NCBI RefSeq assembly: GCF_000004195.4
Contig: NC_030684.2
Span: 64,973,892-65,037,891, forward strand
Direction: 5' to 3'
From: Xenopus tropicalis
Taxonomy: Eukaryota > Chordata > Amphibia > Anura > Pipidae
DNA: 64,000 nt
The position numbers and the translations under genes are program-made. Each line of letters opens with the position of its first letter. The stretch's first letter is position 1. The notes beneath the pieces were generated by a model. It did not search any database. It was not told where the DNA came from and saw only the letters and a program-made list of their open reading frames with translations. Positions 45,706-59,635 of this stretch are shown one piece after another.

Positions 45706-48678
45706 ACAGACAGTGGCTGAACACGGGCATACGCTCAGAAAAAAATTCAAAAGACTATTGCTAGTATTTCTTTCTAGCCTCTCCCTGTTCTGAGATGTTG
45801 TAAAAGTGGAGTGGTGGAAGGACCATCCTGATCTCCCTGACCACTCCTCCCTTAATCCTGCTATATGGCTGATAACTTTCTTCAGATGTGCTATGACTGA
45901 ATGCAACTAGGTCCATTTTCCCATTTGGAAAAAGTTAATGACTACTTTTGCTGCTCTGCTCACAATGCCCCACCATTTTCTCTGACCAATGATTTCATCA
46001 TTCTATGGTATGACCAAATGTAACAAAAGATGTGTCTAGAGGTTTTCAAAGAAGCATAGCTTCAACCCACCATCTGTTTACACCATAAATCACACATCTC
46101 CTGTCTGACCAATGCAGTGCATTGTTGCTGTGTACCGAAGGGTTCTCAAAGGTTCTGAGCTTCAATCTGCAATTTGTTTACTCAAAAATCACATGCCTCC
46201 CATTTGACCAGGCAGGCTGTGTGTTATTGATGTTCATATTTTTTTATTTACAATTTGTGTTTTTTTGCAAAAGCTCGAATGCTTTGTATAAAAAAATATA
46301 ATTTTTGTGATTTATTAAGCGGCAGAACCATTAAACCCACTAATACAACACTTCACCATCTAAAAGCTGTCCAGGTTAGTAGAGGTCAATGGGAGGCTGA
46401 CCTGTTTCCAAATGGAACATGTTGTGTTGCTTTGTGATATTAGAGGTTTTTGTTTTTTTTGAGATGCTCTATTTGTTAAAAAACTAGTTTTTTGTGCTTC
46501 TTTTAAAAGGCTGTTTTTATTTAATTTAATAAATCACTTGCCATTCATGTTTTTAGAGAAAGTGAGTTTAATTGTAGTTTAAAAAGCACTAAAACCACAA
46601 AAATGAGAATGTTGATAAATGGGCCACCATCACGAGGCCCGATGCAACAAAATTATCTTTGCCCCCCTCCAAGAGGCTCTAATGGTTAAAAAAATAAAAC
46701 ACACAGTGGTTGGAAGTGGCGCTATTGGTAAAAAAAAGCACAGATGGGAACCCTTAAATATACTCACATAAGCCTGTGAAAGGCACAGTTCAGGCCCCTA
46801 TTGTGGCATTACTGATGGTTGCTATGCGAGGCTTGTGCTGGGGGGGAGCATAGTGACAAAATATTCCTGCACAATCAGTACATGACAGAGTCCCTTTAAA
46901 AGTAACTTTTACAGCCAAATTGTGAATCTCGGGGTATATTTTACCATGATAGAATCAGAAATAAGCCATCAAGAATATCTAACCAATCACATAAATTACA
47001 TGTTGAGCACAGACCTTTAAGTATCTGTACTGAGTATAAACTGTAATCCAGAGCATCATGGCACTTTATAAATAATTTAGAATAAACTTTTGTTCCAAAG
47101 TCCTAATATAGCTGGCCAGCAAAGGAAGAGACACAGGTAGAGAATGTGGAGACTGAACTTAAATCTACCCTGGAAATGGAAAAGGAACCCAAAGCTGGAT
47201 ATATGAACTGTAAAGCAGACAAATATCAGTATTGCATGGGGCAGGAAACCTCTCTGCTACTACATATGTGCCACAATAACTGTGCTACCATGGGCAACAA
47301 ACGGATTGAGGAGGTATAAAGGGCATTATTAGTGGCTAGTGGGAAGGAGTCAATGATTGCATTTCTGATCTCACTACTGCAGTTCATACTACTGAATACC
47401 ATAACTATGTTTCCTTTCAAATCAAATATTATTTGCAAAAGACTGATACCACTATGGGCAGTAGTGTTGCCTCCGCTCTTATAAAGGCTTACAAACAATG
47501 CTTTTATGACAGTCCCTTATAAATGCATATACATACTTACCTTCACTATATAGATAACTGCTTGCAAGTTTGGACAGGCAGTGAAAGTGACTTGTATACT
47601 TTTTTGGATTATCTAAATAGGCTGAAGTGTTTCATCTGTTTTTTGTAGCTTGACAAATCATCAGAGAAAATCTTGTAGATGATGCAGTTAAATAGACTAA
47701 AAAGTGTACATATTTATACTGTAAGGATACTTTATTACATGCCTCTTCATTCCAACCCCCAGAATGTATTACATTTTTGACACAGATGTACAGATGTATC
47801 CCTGCATTGTAGCATAAAATATGTGGGATGCACATTCAGAACATGAATAAACAGAAAGAGATCTCCTAAGCCAAATTAAGAATCCTAAATTTGGGATAAA
47901 AGCAATGTAACTAGGCATTTTTTTAATGTAATAATAGCAATATAAATTTGTCTTCGGTTCAAGGCATAGAGAAAGTTTGACTAGGTAAGAGATGGAGTTA
48001 TTTTTCCAGCTTAATATTGAGAAGAGAAGTTTTTTGGATCATTTTATTTGCATACATGTATGCCAAATGGTTAAAATCATGTTTTGTTATGTTACTTTCC
48101 ATACTTAAATCTGTTTTTTTATTATAGCGGTATTACATTTATTAATGTTATTTATTAAGTATTATTTAATTGTTAGAGTTTTACAGTTTTTGTTCTTTAA
48201 TGTGAGTATTTTTGAGGTATAGATATAACCCTGGAAGCAGCAGTATAAGCACTACTCTATTGACCCTGTTGTTATTGTGTGTTAAAAAAAAATGGAGTTG
48301 TACTTTATGTGTCATCACGGGTGTAATTGTTTACATTGGATGTTTTTAATTGGTGGGTGGGGTTAGTGCTTTTAAATACTGAAGTGTATTTGAAATTCAT
48401 TACTGCCCATGATTAAGTGCCAAAGGGCCGCAAAACATGTAAGGCCAAGTAGCACAGTGCTAGTATGTTTTAGATTAGTGCTGTCCAACTTCTGTGGCAC
48501 CGAGGGCCAGAATTTTTCTGTCCAAGTCCAAATGGTTGGTACTCACTGTAGGGATATCAATCTTCATACATATGTGAAAGAAGTTTATTACGTCATAATC
48601 CTTAAATTCATATGCTTCCTTCTCCCTTCTGATAGCACACAACCATTTCCAAATGCTAACAAACTTCCTGAACAAACC
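45706..48678. other. Intergenic, no gene seen
   Basis: Mixed unique and repeat-like DNA. 46620-46920 looks like a decayed repeat (GAGGCCCGATGCAACAAAAT). 47090-47500 is less AT-rich and unexplained but has no clear ORF or splice structure. Confidence 0.4.
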
Positions 48679-49224
48679 TGGCACACACAGGCATCATGGG
48701 GCAGGTAGAATATGGCACACACAGACAGCATAGGGCAGGCAGAGTATGGCACACACAGGCAGCATGGGGCACGTAGAATATGGCACACACAGACAGCATA
48801 GGGCAGGCAGAGTATGGCACACACAGGCAGCATAGGGCAGGCAGAGTATGGCACACACAGGCAGGGTAGGGCAGGCAGAGTATGGCACACACAGGCAGCA
48901 TAGGGCAGGCAGAGTATGGCACACACAGGCAGCATAGGGCAGGCAGAGTATGGCACACACAGGCAGCATAGGCAGGCAGAGTATGGCACACATAGGAAGG
49001 GTAGGGCCAGCAGAGTATGGCACACAGGCAGCATAGGGCAGGCATAGTTTGATACACACAGGCAGCATAGGGCAGGCAGAGCATGGCAAACACAGGCAGG
49101 ACAGGGCAGGCAAAGTATGGCACACACAGGCAGCATAGGGCAGGCAGAGTATGGCACACACAGGCAGGGTAGGGTAGGCAGAGTATGGCACACACAAGCA
49201 GCATTGGAGGTAGGCAGAGTCTAC
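48679..49224. repeat. 34-bp minisatellite, about 16 copies
   Basis: Unit TGGCACACACAGGCAGCATA then GGGCAGGCAGAGTA (34 bp) with point variants and occasional small deletions. On the minus strand all three frames stay open for 167-201 codons of cysteine/proline-rich repeats; the simultaneous openness in three frames shows this is repeat-driven, not a gene. Confidence 0.95.
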
Positions 49225-51246
49225 CTGGCACCTAGGAATATTTTGTCTGTGCTATGTAGATACAGACAAATGATGTTTAAAGTTACAAATATGCTAAACC
49301 TCAAATGATGGCAGATTAGAGAAATGCTAATCTATCAGATTTACTGACAAATCAGTTAATGATTCTAAATATACTAGATGCATTTTCTGCCTAAATTACC
49401 TTTGGATGATTATCAGTGACATCATTGATAATTTCACAATAGTATGGTGCCAGAGAAAACGTTGTCTCCTGCATGCTAATAAGAAAATATACTATATGCT
49501 AATATGTTTACAGACCAGAAAGGCAGCATATGTAGTGTGCAGAATACATATCCATAATATACCAGCTTAATATTCAGCAGCTACTCTGTCTGCCTTTTTA
49601 TTAAAATTCTGTGGGCCCTCCTGAACCTTTGGTGTAATAACAAATGGGTCCTTAAAGTAGCAAATGGAACTGAATGTTGCTCAGCAGCTAATGTAAGATA
49701 GGAAACAGACAAATGAAGAGATGTATAAAAAGATCAAAATCTAATTGAGCTTCCAACAGGAAATGCTATTCCCAGCTAGGCTATTTTTAGCAAGGTGGGT
49801 GGAGTCTGTTTCCCTTACAGATCAAAGACAATTGTGCAGTGATGACATCATGGTAAGAGCTGTTTAACCACTTAGTATGTATAGTCTGTAGCAGGCAATG
49901 ACAAGATTCTTATTCTGGGATTATTCACTTGAAAGATTGCAGTGGTTTAGATCAGCTACAACAGAAACTGTATATTTATACTCAGCAACCTGCTGCTTTA
50001 TACTTTCACACAAACATGCAGTATGGGTACAACACTGATGAATAAAGGACATTCTTAAAATACATAAAATACAATTTGCTATAACAAGAAAGGTGTTAAT
50101 AAAATTAAGCAACATGATTAAAATCAATTATGATGTCCAGCAAAAATAAAAGAATCATATAACCAGATTATAGGAGGAATCCATAGAAATTAGCTTCTGA
50201 GTTAGAGAGGTAGGGAATCTGCAAGAGAACCTGATGACCTTATGGTCTGTGGAGTAATGCTAAATAATCTAATGCAGTATTATTCAACATATCAGTTACT
50301 TGAAAAAGCATTAATATACAGAAAAACTTGGTTTGGCCTGATTATGTATTGCAAGCCCTGATGAGTGGTCAGTGCACATTTAATTGCATTCCAAATGTTG
50401 ACTTCCAGATAACCAAAGTTCTATTTGTCGTTTATTTATTTTTCTAATAAAAAAAAAGGAAGTTAATAAATAATGTAAAGCAAAAGCATGCATTAATGAA
50501 AGAGGGCGAGAGAGAGAGGGAAAGAGAAAGGGCAAGGAGAAAGCCAGCGATATTCCTGCATTTATTGATTGTATATGATTACATTAGGCGCATCAAATAT
50601 TCATAATGACATCCCACAAAGAGGTCATTGAGTGTATTATTTCCAACATTTTCTTTGCAGTGGGAGCTTGCTCAACAGACCATACTAAGGCCAAACTCAT
50701 TTGCATGACAAGTTTGGAGAGCATTATTGTATTAAAATGACTGCCTTAGGTCAGATTTATTAGATAATTTAGGTTCTATGTGCTGAAAGTGATAGCATTG
50801 TCTATATTTCTAGATTGTAGGCTCTGGGGACAAGATGCCCTGCTCATTCTAACTGTAATTATTTTTGTTACAAGTTCAAGTACAAAATTTCCACTGCACT
50901 TAGGTTTAGTTTATATAGCACCACTCCCCCTCAAATTATTATTATATTATTATCTTATTTTGGAAGGTTTGTGAGTTCAGACATCTGGTTTGCACTTTCA
51001 GATAACTGGTTTTCTCTGCTGCTGATTCCTTGATACTCGTATTGCATAGTATCATCCTCTAACTCACCATTTAGCCAATAGCACAGGAGATAGTAGATTG
51101 CCTGAAAAGTATTTGGTAAGTAAACCAAAAAGAACCTGGATTTTGTCAGAAAATGACAGAGTGAACACCAATGTACAGTATATCATTCTTCTGTTCCCCA
51201 TCTACATATGTTCTGCTGTTTTCTTTTTGCTTGAAAGTAAACTATA
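49225..51246. other. Intergenic, possible conserved non-coding patch
   Basis: A GA-rich tract lies at 50502-50540. The following 50570-50740 has homeodomain-like ATTA/TAAT words and an octamer-like ATTTGCAT at about 50699. No gene recognised. Confidence 0.4.
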
Positions 51247-51556
51247 CAGGTACAGTATCTGTTAGATAGAATGCTTGGGGCTTCGGATTTTCCAGATTTA
51301 TGATCTTCTCACAATTTGGATTACCATAATTTAAGTCTTCCAAAAAATAATTTAAACATTTAATAAACCCAGCAAGATTGTTTTGCCACCAATATGTATT
51401 CATGCAGCTAATTTGTCCTCAAGTACAAGGTGCTGTTTTATTATTACAGAAATAAGGGAATTATTTTTAAAAATTAGAATGTGCTTGAAATTGACTCTAT
51501 AGAAGATGGACTTCCAGTAAGTCAGAGCCTTCTGGATAAAAGATCCCCTACCTGTC
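51247..51556. repeat. ACAGGTATGG foldback repeat, copy 4
   Basis: ACAGGTACAGTATCTGTTAG at the left, GCTTGGGGCTTCGGATTTTC following, and TTCTGGATAAAAGATCCCCT at the right end. Confidence 0.8.
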
Positions 51557-54500
51557 AAATGTCACATAAGACAGCCCATATGTAAAACACTGTTTCATTG
51601 AATAATCCTATATTTACTGATATGTATATGCCAGTTTGATAAGACTCTTTAATAGGTCAATGATTAGACTATACATTATCTGTTGGTAAAGTTTCACTTG
51701 GAAATCTGTTTTTTCTCTCTGTCTATTACTTCTGTTTAGAAAATGACTGATCCATTGTACTCAACTCCTGAAAATGATCATATATTTTTGTATGTAAATT
51801 GGGGGTGGACTAAATAAGTATTCCAAGGAATTTAACAACTAAAGAATAGAATGTAAAAATTGTATTTCCTTTTAGCACAAACTCCCTTTGGTAAAATTTT
51901 ACTAAAACGATTCTCTGTTGGATCTGCTCACATTTAAAGCCTCATCGTCCTGTTTTGTTTGTTAAAACAGAATCATATTTCGCTCTTTTGTTTTTTGTTT
52001 TAGTCAATAGAAATGAACATGGCCTGACATACTTTGAATGTTTTTAGTGCATATGGGTTTTGTCACTAATGTTTTCTGACAAATTTGACACTAGAAGAGT
52101 GCAAAACTTTCTTTTTTGCTTATGTTTTTTTTCTCTGATCTCCTCTTACTCATTAATTTCTGTGTCAGAGAGAGACAGAAAGAGAGAGGATTCCCTGTTT
52201 AGTCTTGGCTCTCTGCCATTATCCCACACTCTCTCCCTTCCTCCTACCAGCTTCATAGGAAACTAATTAAGAGGTCCCAAATAAATGCAATGTGAGCAGC
52301 TGGACTTTCCTCCTTATAAGCATGAACCACACTCTAAATGAAGCATATGATCAAAATTAGAGTAAGGATTCTTAGACTGTGGAATGTCTAAAGGTGATAC
52401 ATGGTATGGTAGTATATAAATATACTGTATATAAAAAAATAACATTTCAGACTGATTATGTTTTAATTATTTAATATGACTGTCCAAAATATTCAGTTGG
52501 TTTTAGAAAATGTAGATATATTTGATCTTGCTAATACCCATATGCCTAATCCAAGGAAATTGTAGTTTTTACTGGTAAATATCTAACAAAGCTAACATAT
52601 CATTCCAGCTGCAGCTTACCTACTATTATCCTCTGCCATCATGCCTGTTTATAATAATATCTTTTAATGAAGACACATTTTTTTGGTTAATTTATTGCAT
52701 ATTGTTATTGCAGTGTGAAGATTGCAAACTGAAGCACTTGCATTGCTTGGATCATATTAGGAATATAGAATATTTACCTTATGTAGCTTTTTTATATTAC
52801 AGTGCTTATTTTGACTTCCTGGGGTTGATGGGAATTTCAAAGCAAAAGTGCCATTCATGGGATAAATTGTTGTCTCCTCCTGTATTTTGAATTTGTGGCT
52901 TTGTTTCTAAATCTCTGAGACAGACTACAGTTTCTCAGATAGAAAAGGGAATTAGACTATGCTCTGAGCAGACTGTATTAAATTATTCATAGCTGAAAGG
53001 GAAAGGATTTTGTGCCATTTATCTGCTTGAGCAAAATGGTAACAATTAGCAAAACTACCAGAGTAATAACATTTAAATAAGGAAAATGACCAGCTCCCTT
53101 ACCTACTTCCCTGTGAAATTTTTCAGATGGCTTGCAAAGAACATTAACCATTTCTTTTTTAAGTGCTCCAAGAAGATTAGAAGCTGAGTACAGTATGATT
53201 TTGTTCCCACATTTGTGTAAAGTATTTAAGTAATTGGTAATCATTACTGTGAAAAATATGGGGTACCTATTCAGAACTTCAAATCACTAATAATGAGCAA
53301 ACAGAATAAATGTAAATTGTGGTTTCAGAAAGCAGTATTGCCAGAAACTGAAAGGAAAGCTCATTACTAGTGATGGGCAAATCTGTCCCGTTTCACTTTG
53401 CTGAAAAATTCACAAATCTTGCAAGATTTGCGAAATTATGAAAATGTTGCGTGTCAAAAAAAAAAAATTGGTTACTGGCTCCTTTTCAAGTCTAAAATTA
53501 TTACAATTTTAATTTTTTGTGTCTGTCCACCTATAAATGGGACTCTTCTTACTTATTGCATGACCACCTCAAAGTGACTTTATATGTAGGAGTAACAATC
53601 ATCAACTAACCCCAAAGGTTGGTAGTAGATTAAATACATTAAAAAGATGTCAGCCTTTGTATTCATGTGTACTGAGCATAAATTAGCAATAACTTTTTAG
53701 TAAATATTATGCTATAAGTGCTTAATTCATTTTTAAAACTCTGTGTTAATTCCATACTTTCACTGCCAATTATACGTTTTAATACTGAATTTGTATATGA
53801 AATAATATAATACATGTACTCCCTAATAAAACAGAAAACACCAAATACAATATATGGAAAGAGGAAACGTATCCAACCTATTGTTCAGTATTATGAAATA
53901 ACATAATAATGGCATTATAATAGTGTTATAAATTTGGATACATATGTTTTGTATTGAAGCAAAATTAGGGAACTTTAGTGTCTAAAAGTTGCAGTTGGTC
54001 AGTAAAGGTAAGCAGCAATTTAATGATTTAAAAAAATACATTATTCCCTAGTTGTGCAGTTTCACAGGAGCCAATGCAGTGTATTCAGAAAAAGTGATTT
54101 CGATGAATGTAATTTTGTTACATATAATGTTATTTTATTAAGACAATTGAAGCAATGTGTGAGATCTCACTTGTTATTAGATACAAATATCATTAATATC
54201 AGGATCTCAGTACAAATATAGCATATACATTTTATGGAACATTTAATTAAGAGATATTAAATAAAACTCTATATCCTTGTGAGCAAAATTAACACTGTTC
54301 GTAGAATGTAAGAAAAAGGGAAAAGTTTCCCCTGGCATAGTAACCCATAGCAACCAATCAGCTATTTATGTTGATACAGGTGACCAGTTAATGTTAGCTG
54401 CAGAAAGCTACAATAGATAAATAGACTTATAAATGTATAACTTTGCACCTATATTACATTATTACCACCATATGAGCCTGTGTGGACCCAGTCCTGACCC

Positions 54501-54695
54501 AGACCTGCTCCCCTGATCACCTCCCTCTCCTAGGTAAGTATGCATGCTGAGGTGGGGGGATGGTAAGTGGCCAGGCAGTGGGGGCCCCTGGGGGTGAGGG
54601 GGCCCTTGAGTTGGCAACCCTGGTGGGCTCCACACCCCTGAGTCTGACCTTGGCTGTATACAAGGCAAGTTACAATGTAAATGGGTGAATAACAT
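51557..54695. other. Intergenic, no gene seen
   Basis: AT-rich; a GA-rich patch near 52170-52190 and a fragment of the GTGATGGGCAAATCTG repeat at 53368-53475. Only short frames. Confidence 0.45.
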
Positions 54696-55149
54696 TTAAA
54701 GAATAAGTAAACTTTTTTTTCTATGAGTAAAATTACTCTAAACAGCCTCCAGAATTACCTACCTTGGTCCCAGAATTCTCTCTGACCTCAGTCAGAAGGG
54801 GATCATTTTTCTTTGCTCCTTGTGCAGAGTGAAGCCCTGCCCCCCACTTCCTCTTCAGGTCTCTCTTCAATTCGACATAAAAAAAACCCCCTGCTAATGC
54901 ACAGACTGGCTCCTGCTACCTCCAGGCATGCGCAGAAGGCGCTCCACTCCGACAACCTTGTCCAATTGAAGAGAGACCTGAACAGGAAGTGGGGGCGGGG
55001 CTTCACTCTGCACAAGGAAGCAAAGAGAAAGGAACATCTTCTGACTGAGGAACCAGGTCAGAGAGAATGCTGGGACAAAGGTAGGTAATTCTGGAGGCTG
55101 TTTAGAGTAATTTTACTTATAGAAAAAAAAAAGTTTACTTATTCTTTAA
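54696..55149. mobile_element. T2-like foldback MITE, 454 bp
   Basis: TTAAAGAATAAGTAAAC and GTTTACTTATTCTTTAA are perfect inverted ends. The arms continue with GTAAAATTACTCTAAACAGC and its mirror GCTGTTTAGAGTAATTTTAC, and with CTCTTCAATTCGACA against TCCAATTGAAGAG. Confidence 0.9.
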
Positions 55150-58100
55150 GACTAGAGAAAACTAAGTCATGACATTAGTATTAATAATAGAAAAAGAATA
55201 ATTACAATAGCGTTAAAACCTGTACACAAATTACATTTATCTGTAATGTATGAACAATAATCTATCATTGTGTTTTACTATATGAAATCTGAATTATGTC
55301 TATTTTACATTCTACATGTTTAGCTAATAAGGTAGCACATAAGGTCTTCAACATATAATTTTCTATTAGACAGGACTGTATAGCATTGCAGTGCCTTCCA
55401 TTCTCTACTACTCATCACTACCTCAGCGCAACCAAAGCCAGCAATGCATTCTCCCTTTACATTAATAAAATTTTTACAGTGCGGTGGCAGGAAATGCATT
55501 TTCAGTTCATCTGCTGCAGCTATTAGATTACCAGGAAATTGCTGTCTGGCCAGCAGCCAGGGCTGTTACTTAAAGGCCAGTACATCCAGAGGAAGAAAGA
55601 ATGAACAAGAGAAAAGATGCAAGAACAAGAGCTGTGCTGTCGAATGGAAATCCTGCTCAGCATACTGTTAAGTTTTTTAACAGAGGGATATAATATATAT
55701 CTCTGATTTAATATATATTATATAAATAAATAAATATATATATATGTTCTGATTTTACACCAGTAATACCGTCTTTGCACTCTCATCTCAGTGCCAGGGA
55801 TGATTAAAATATATTCCTGTGCTATGTTATATATGTGTCTCTAAAAGTGAAAATTAGACATAAGAACTGCCCTGTCTTATAAAAGTAATTCACTTGAGTG
55901 AATTAGAAATCAGAAATGTAGAGAGGTGACCAAAACATTCTACTCCACATTAAATAAGTAAGAATTAGATTACTGATGCACAGATGAACCCTCTGTATAA
56001 TGGAATCCTGCTAAAAAAAAAAGCAGTCTACCTTACAAGGACCTAACATGGAGTAGATTCAGTTTCCCTCTTTGCCGTGTTTCAAGAAAAATTTAGAATT
56101 TTTGTGATTAAAAAAATCAGCAGAAATATGTTCGGCACAAGCATTGTTCATTTAACCCATGTTCAACAAGGGGTATACTGCTCCTGTTAATATTTATCCA
56201 ATTGTCTTTTAAAAGTGTATTAACTTGCCATCAAAAATATATTACTATTCACTGATAACCCAATGACCCCTTTACTGCCTGATTATTATTGTAGTATTAC
56301 TTGTCTATATCAGTACCAGGGGTAAATAGTTCCTTGCTTTACTGGTCCACCTATGTCCAAACCATTTCAACATTTCAACTTTCTTTTACAATCAAAGATA
56401 AGTTATGTTGCTAAGGCATAATGATGCCAAAATGCCTGTGCAGAAGAAAGAAAAGCATGTCCACTTTGGAAAGCTCTTCTAACAGGCTCCTGTCTTTAAT
56501 AAGGGTAATCTTTTCACTCTTGTATATTAGATGGCACAGATCTGAACCATTAGTGGAGCATTAATAGAAGAACCTCTGAGAGGTGCAGTCTAGGCTAAGG
56601 GATGCCTTCAAAAGGCCTTTTTTAGTTGACAGAAGGCTGTTAAACATTATAGAGGTTGAAATCAGTGGAAGATATACCGTAGAAGATACAGGTATATGTA
56701 ATGCGTAGTCCCACAGTATTTTCCTATTGAAAACAAAAGAATTATGTATATATGTTAAGTATGGTTCATAATAGTGTGTGAAATGCCCCAGGCTGAGCAA
56801 AAGGGGGCGGGTTATAACATGGCAACTGTCTGTATTACATTACATGTCCTTTACATTACAACCTAATGATAGCAAATATCTGGGCGAAAGAGCCACATTT
56901 CTTTTCAAACCCCAGCTTAGGGTTTTAGAAATGCTTATTCATCTAGCATGTGGGGTCCTCACTAAGCTCCTAAAAGATTCCTTTCAACCTACAGAATGAG
57001 CGTCAACGTGGTAGTATGAAAACAGAATAAAGGGGGGTATAAGCAGAGGATAAGACAATTAATGGGCAGTGTAGAAAGCATATGGAGACAAGCAGCAGTA
57101 AATAATAATAAATTACAATGTGAGTCTTCTTGCTGTTTTACACAATGACCTTCTCAAACTGTAAGGCAATATTTTGAATATGCTCTCTTAAAAATGGCAT
57201 CACATTCAAACATATGAAAATATAATATATTCAGCACAAGAGAGACTGGCAGAAAGTATTCTATGCAGCTTATTTAATGATAATTTTTCAGTGAAAGCAT
57301 AACTTTTAACAAAGAGCACACACAATGGGAAAGACAAGATTAGTTTACTGCCCAGGGGTTTATTAACAGGAAGCCCTTCATCTGAAGGGAGGGTCTGCTA
57401 TTTTTGGAAATTACCAGGATGACAGTACTGAAAATAGTTTGCTAGGACATCCAAATTAAATTACCCTGCTTGTCACATGCTTCTGCTTAGAGCCTGATAT
57501 AATGATGCCTATAATGAAGTCTATCTACTGTATATATATGAGACAGACCAAGCATATACAGGTATATCATATATATTATAATCGTGCATTGTTTTGCACT
57601 TTATGCTGTACTCGCTAAATACACCACCAGTTCAGATAATATTTAATCTTCAGAATTAATAGGAGTCATGTCCTTTGGGATTGTCAATAAGAAGTTAACA
57701 CAACAGTGCAGTATAAAACATAATTACAGGTTGAGTTCGCTGACACAAAGTAGATTTTATTTACAAAGCACTCAAATGTCAATCATGTTTGCCCAGCGTA
57801 AACCTTGTGGCCCCGGAGTTGTACCTTGCATTCTGAGACTTAACTTTTTGAGCTCCTTGGGTGCTAAGTGTCATTCTTTATATGTGCCACTTCCTGTACT
57901 TGGCAGTGCAGCATTAAGCAATGACATTAGTTTTCACCAAATAGACTATGCTATGAAGTATGAATTCACCAGAACCAATTGGTCTTCACACATGGAGGCA
58001 TGATCTGGTTTATACCCACCCACATTCCTAGGGTTTTTAGATAGCACCCTTGTATAACCAGTCAGGCTTCATTAAGGGCTATTGTGGGTCCAAATGTTCC

Positions 58101-58461
58101 CTTACGACCTCCATAAAAACACATTAATCAGATTTCAATTGCATTTCTGTGGTCTGTTTGTAAGTCATACTTTAAATTCTCTCTAGCTTGCTTTATTGAC
58201 TGCGCTACAAAGCTTCTTATCACGATTTTTCCAGGTGGCTGTTGCACTTGACCTTGTTGACCTTTGAAGATCCCATGGAATAGGCAACACAGAATTACAA
58301 CCTTTTGTTATATACATTAACATACAGTGAATTTAATTACTTTTGGTGTTCCTCTTTGCTGAATAACTCAATAGTTCCAGAGTACCTTGTATTTGAGTGC
58401 CACCATCTAGTCCAGGGTACCTTCCTTTTGCTAAAGCATTTCATACAGTACCTCAAAAAAG
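55150..58461. other. Intergenic, no gene seen
   Basis: AT-rich, with an AT microsatellite at 55690-55745. A 111-codon frame at 57668-58003 lacks recognisable domains or splice sites. Confidence 0.45.
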
Positions 58462-58960
58462 TTAAAGGACGATGAAAGGTTAATATAAGTCTAAAGGCAT
58501 TCTTTTTAAGTACTTACTGCATATCTAAATTCCCAGATCCCTGCTTGCTTCTCTGAGATATGGTGCTGGCAGCCTACAGCAGTGTGAAGACTACAGTGAC
58601 ATCACTGAAATCTCTCTTCCCTTCCTGTAGGCTGCCAGCGGCAGCCTTCCTATTCTCTGAGCATGTGTGTAACTTGATCATGTCTTCTGTTCTGAGCTAC
58701 ACATGGCCACCAGCCAATCAGAAGCAGATCTGGCAGAGGGGAGGGGGGGGAGGAAATGAAACACATGCGCAGTATGAAGCAAGGAGGGAAAGGAAGGGAG
58801 AATACCTTTTTAGAGATGGCTGCCTGTTCTAGAAAATGTGAAGTAAGTGTGACTGAGTAAATATTTGATTAGGTGAGCAAAAAGTGTGGTGTTTTTACTA
58901 AACAATAGGAGGACTATTGGGCAGTATGCTTTTTACATTTTGACTTGCATTCTCCTTTAA
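58462..58960. mobile_element. T2-like MITE, 499 bp (left of a tandem pair)
   Basis: TTAAAGGACGATGAAAGG at the left and CTTGCATTCTCCTTTAA at the right. The interior folds back through GGCAGCCTACAGC and GTAGGCTGCC. The terminal TTAA is shared with the next element. Confidence 0.8.
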
Positions 58961-59531
58961 AGGGGATATATACCATAAATGTTTACAATGCACTAAACCA
59001 TGTAAAATAATGTAAAATAAAAGTAAGTGCTTTTATTTTAATACCTTTGGGTTCAAATGTGTCCATGACTGCTTGAAAACTGTGCTCTACCCAGACCTTT
59101 TGCCAGCTTCCGGTTTAGACTCTTCAGTATGTGGCTGGGGCCACTGGCCCTGATAGACTTCAGCAGAGCTACTTAAAGTGCAGTGAACATGCATAGAGTG
59201 AGCGGGGCTTAGCGATGACACAGGCAGTCCGTTCCTGCTCTACTCGCTCCTCTCCCCCCCCCACCTGGCAGCAGCACAAGCAGAAAGACACAGAAGGAGG
59301 GAGGGGTGTGAAAAGCCTGTCAGTCATTGCTGTGACCACTTCCTGTTGGAGACTGAAGAGACACTCCCATGTTTTATTTTGCTCTGGCTTCTGATTAGAG
59401 AGGTTGTGAATGCAGCTCTCATATAGGTAAAATGCTTTCAAAACATCTTTCTTTCTGCATCATTTCACATTTTGAGGGAGGATGAATATTATAACTGAAT
59501 ATATGAACTTAATATAAAATGTCTCCTTTAA
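58957..59531. mobile_element. T2-like MITE, 575 bp (right of a tandem pair)
   Basis: TTAAAGGGGATATATACC at the left and AAAATGTCTCCTTTAA at the right. It begins in the TTAA (58957-58960) that ends the previous element. Confidence 0.75.
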
Positions 59532-59635
59532 TTATAAAACTGAGGAATATTGGCCTAGAACATTATATTTGTAATTGGATAAAAAAACTGGCTGATGGAT
59601 AGATTACAAAGAGTGGTGGTAAATGGAACATGGGC

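Noticed and set aside
47090..47500. Region with less AT bias, considered as a processed pseudogene
   Set aside because: No frame gives a recognisable protein, and there is no poly-A tail or target duplication.
48588..49231. Three overlapping cysteine/proline-rich minus-strand frames (167-201 aa)
   Set aside because: All three frames are open at once because of a 34-bp tandem repeat, which is not how genuine coding sequence behaves.
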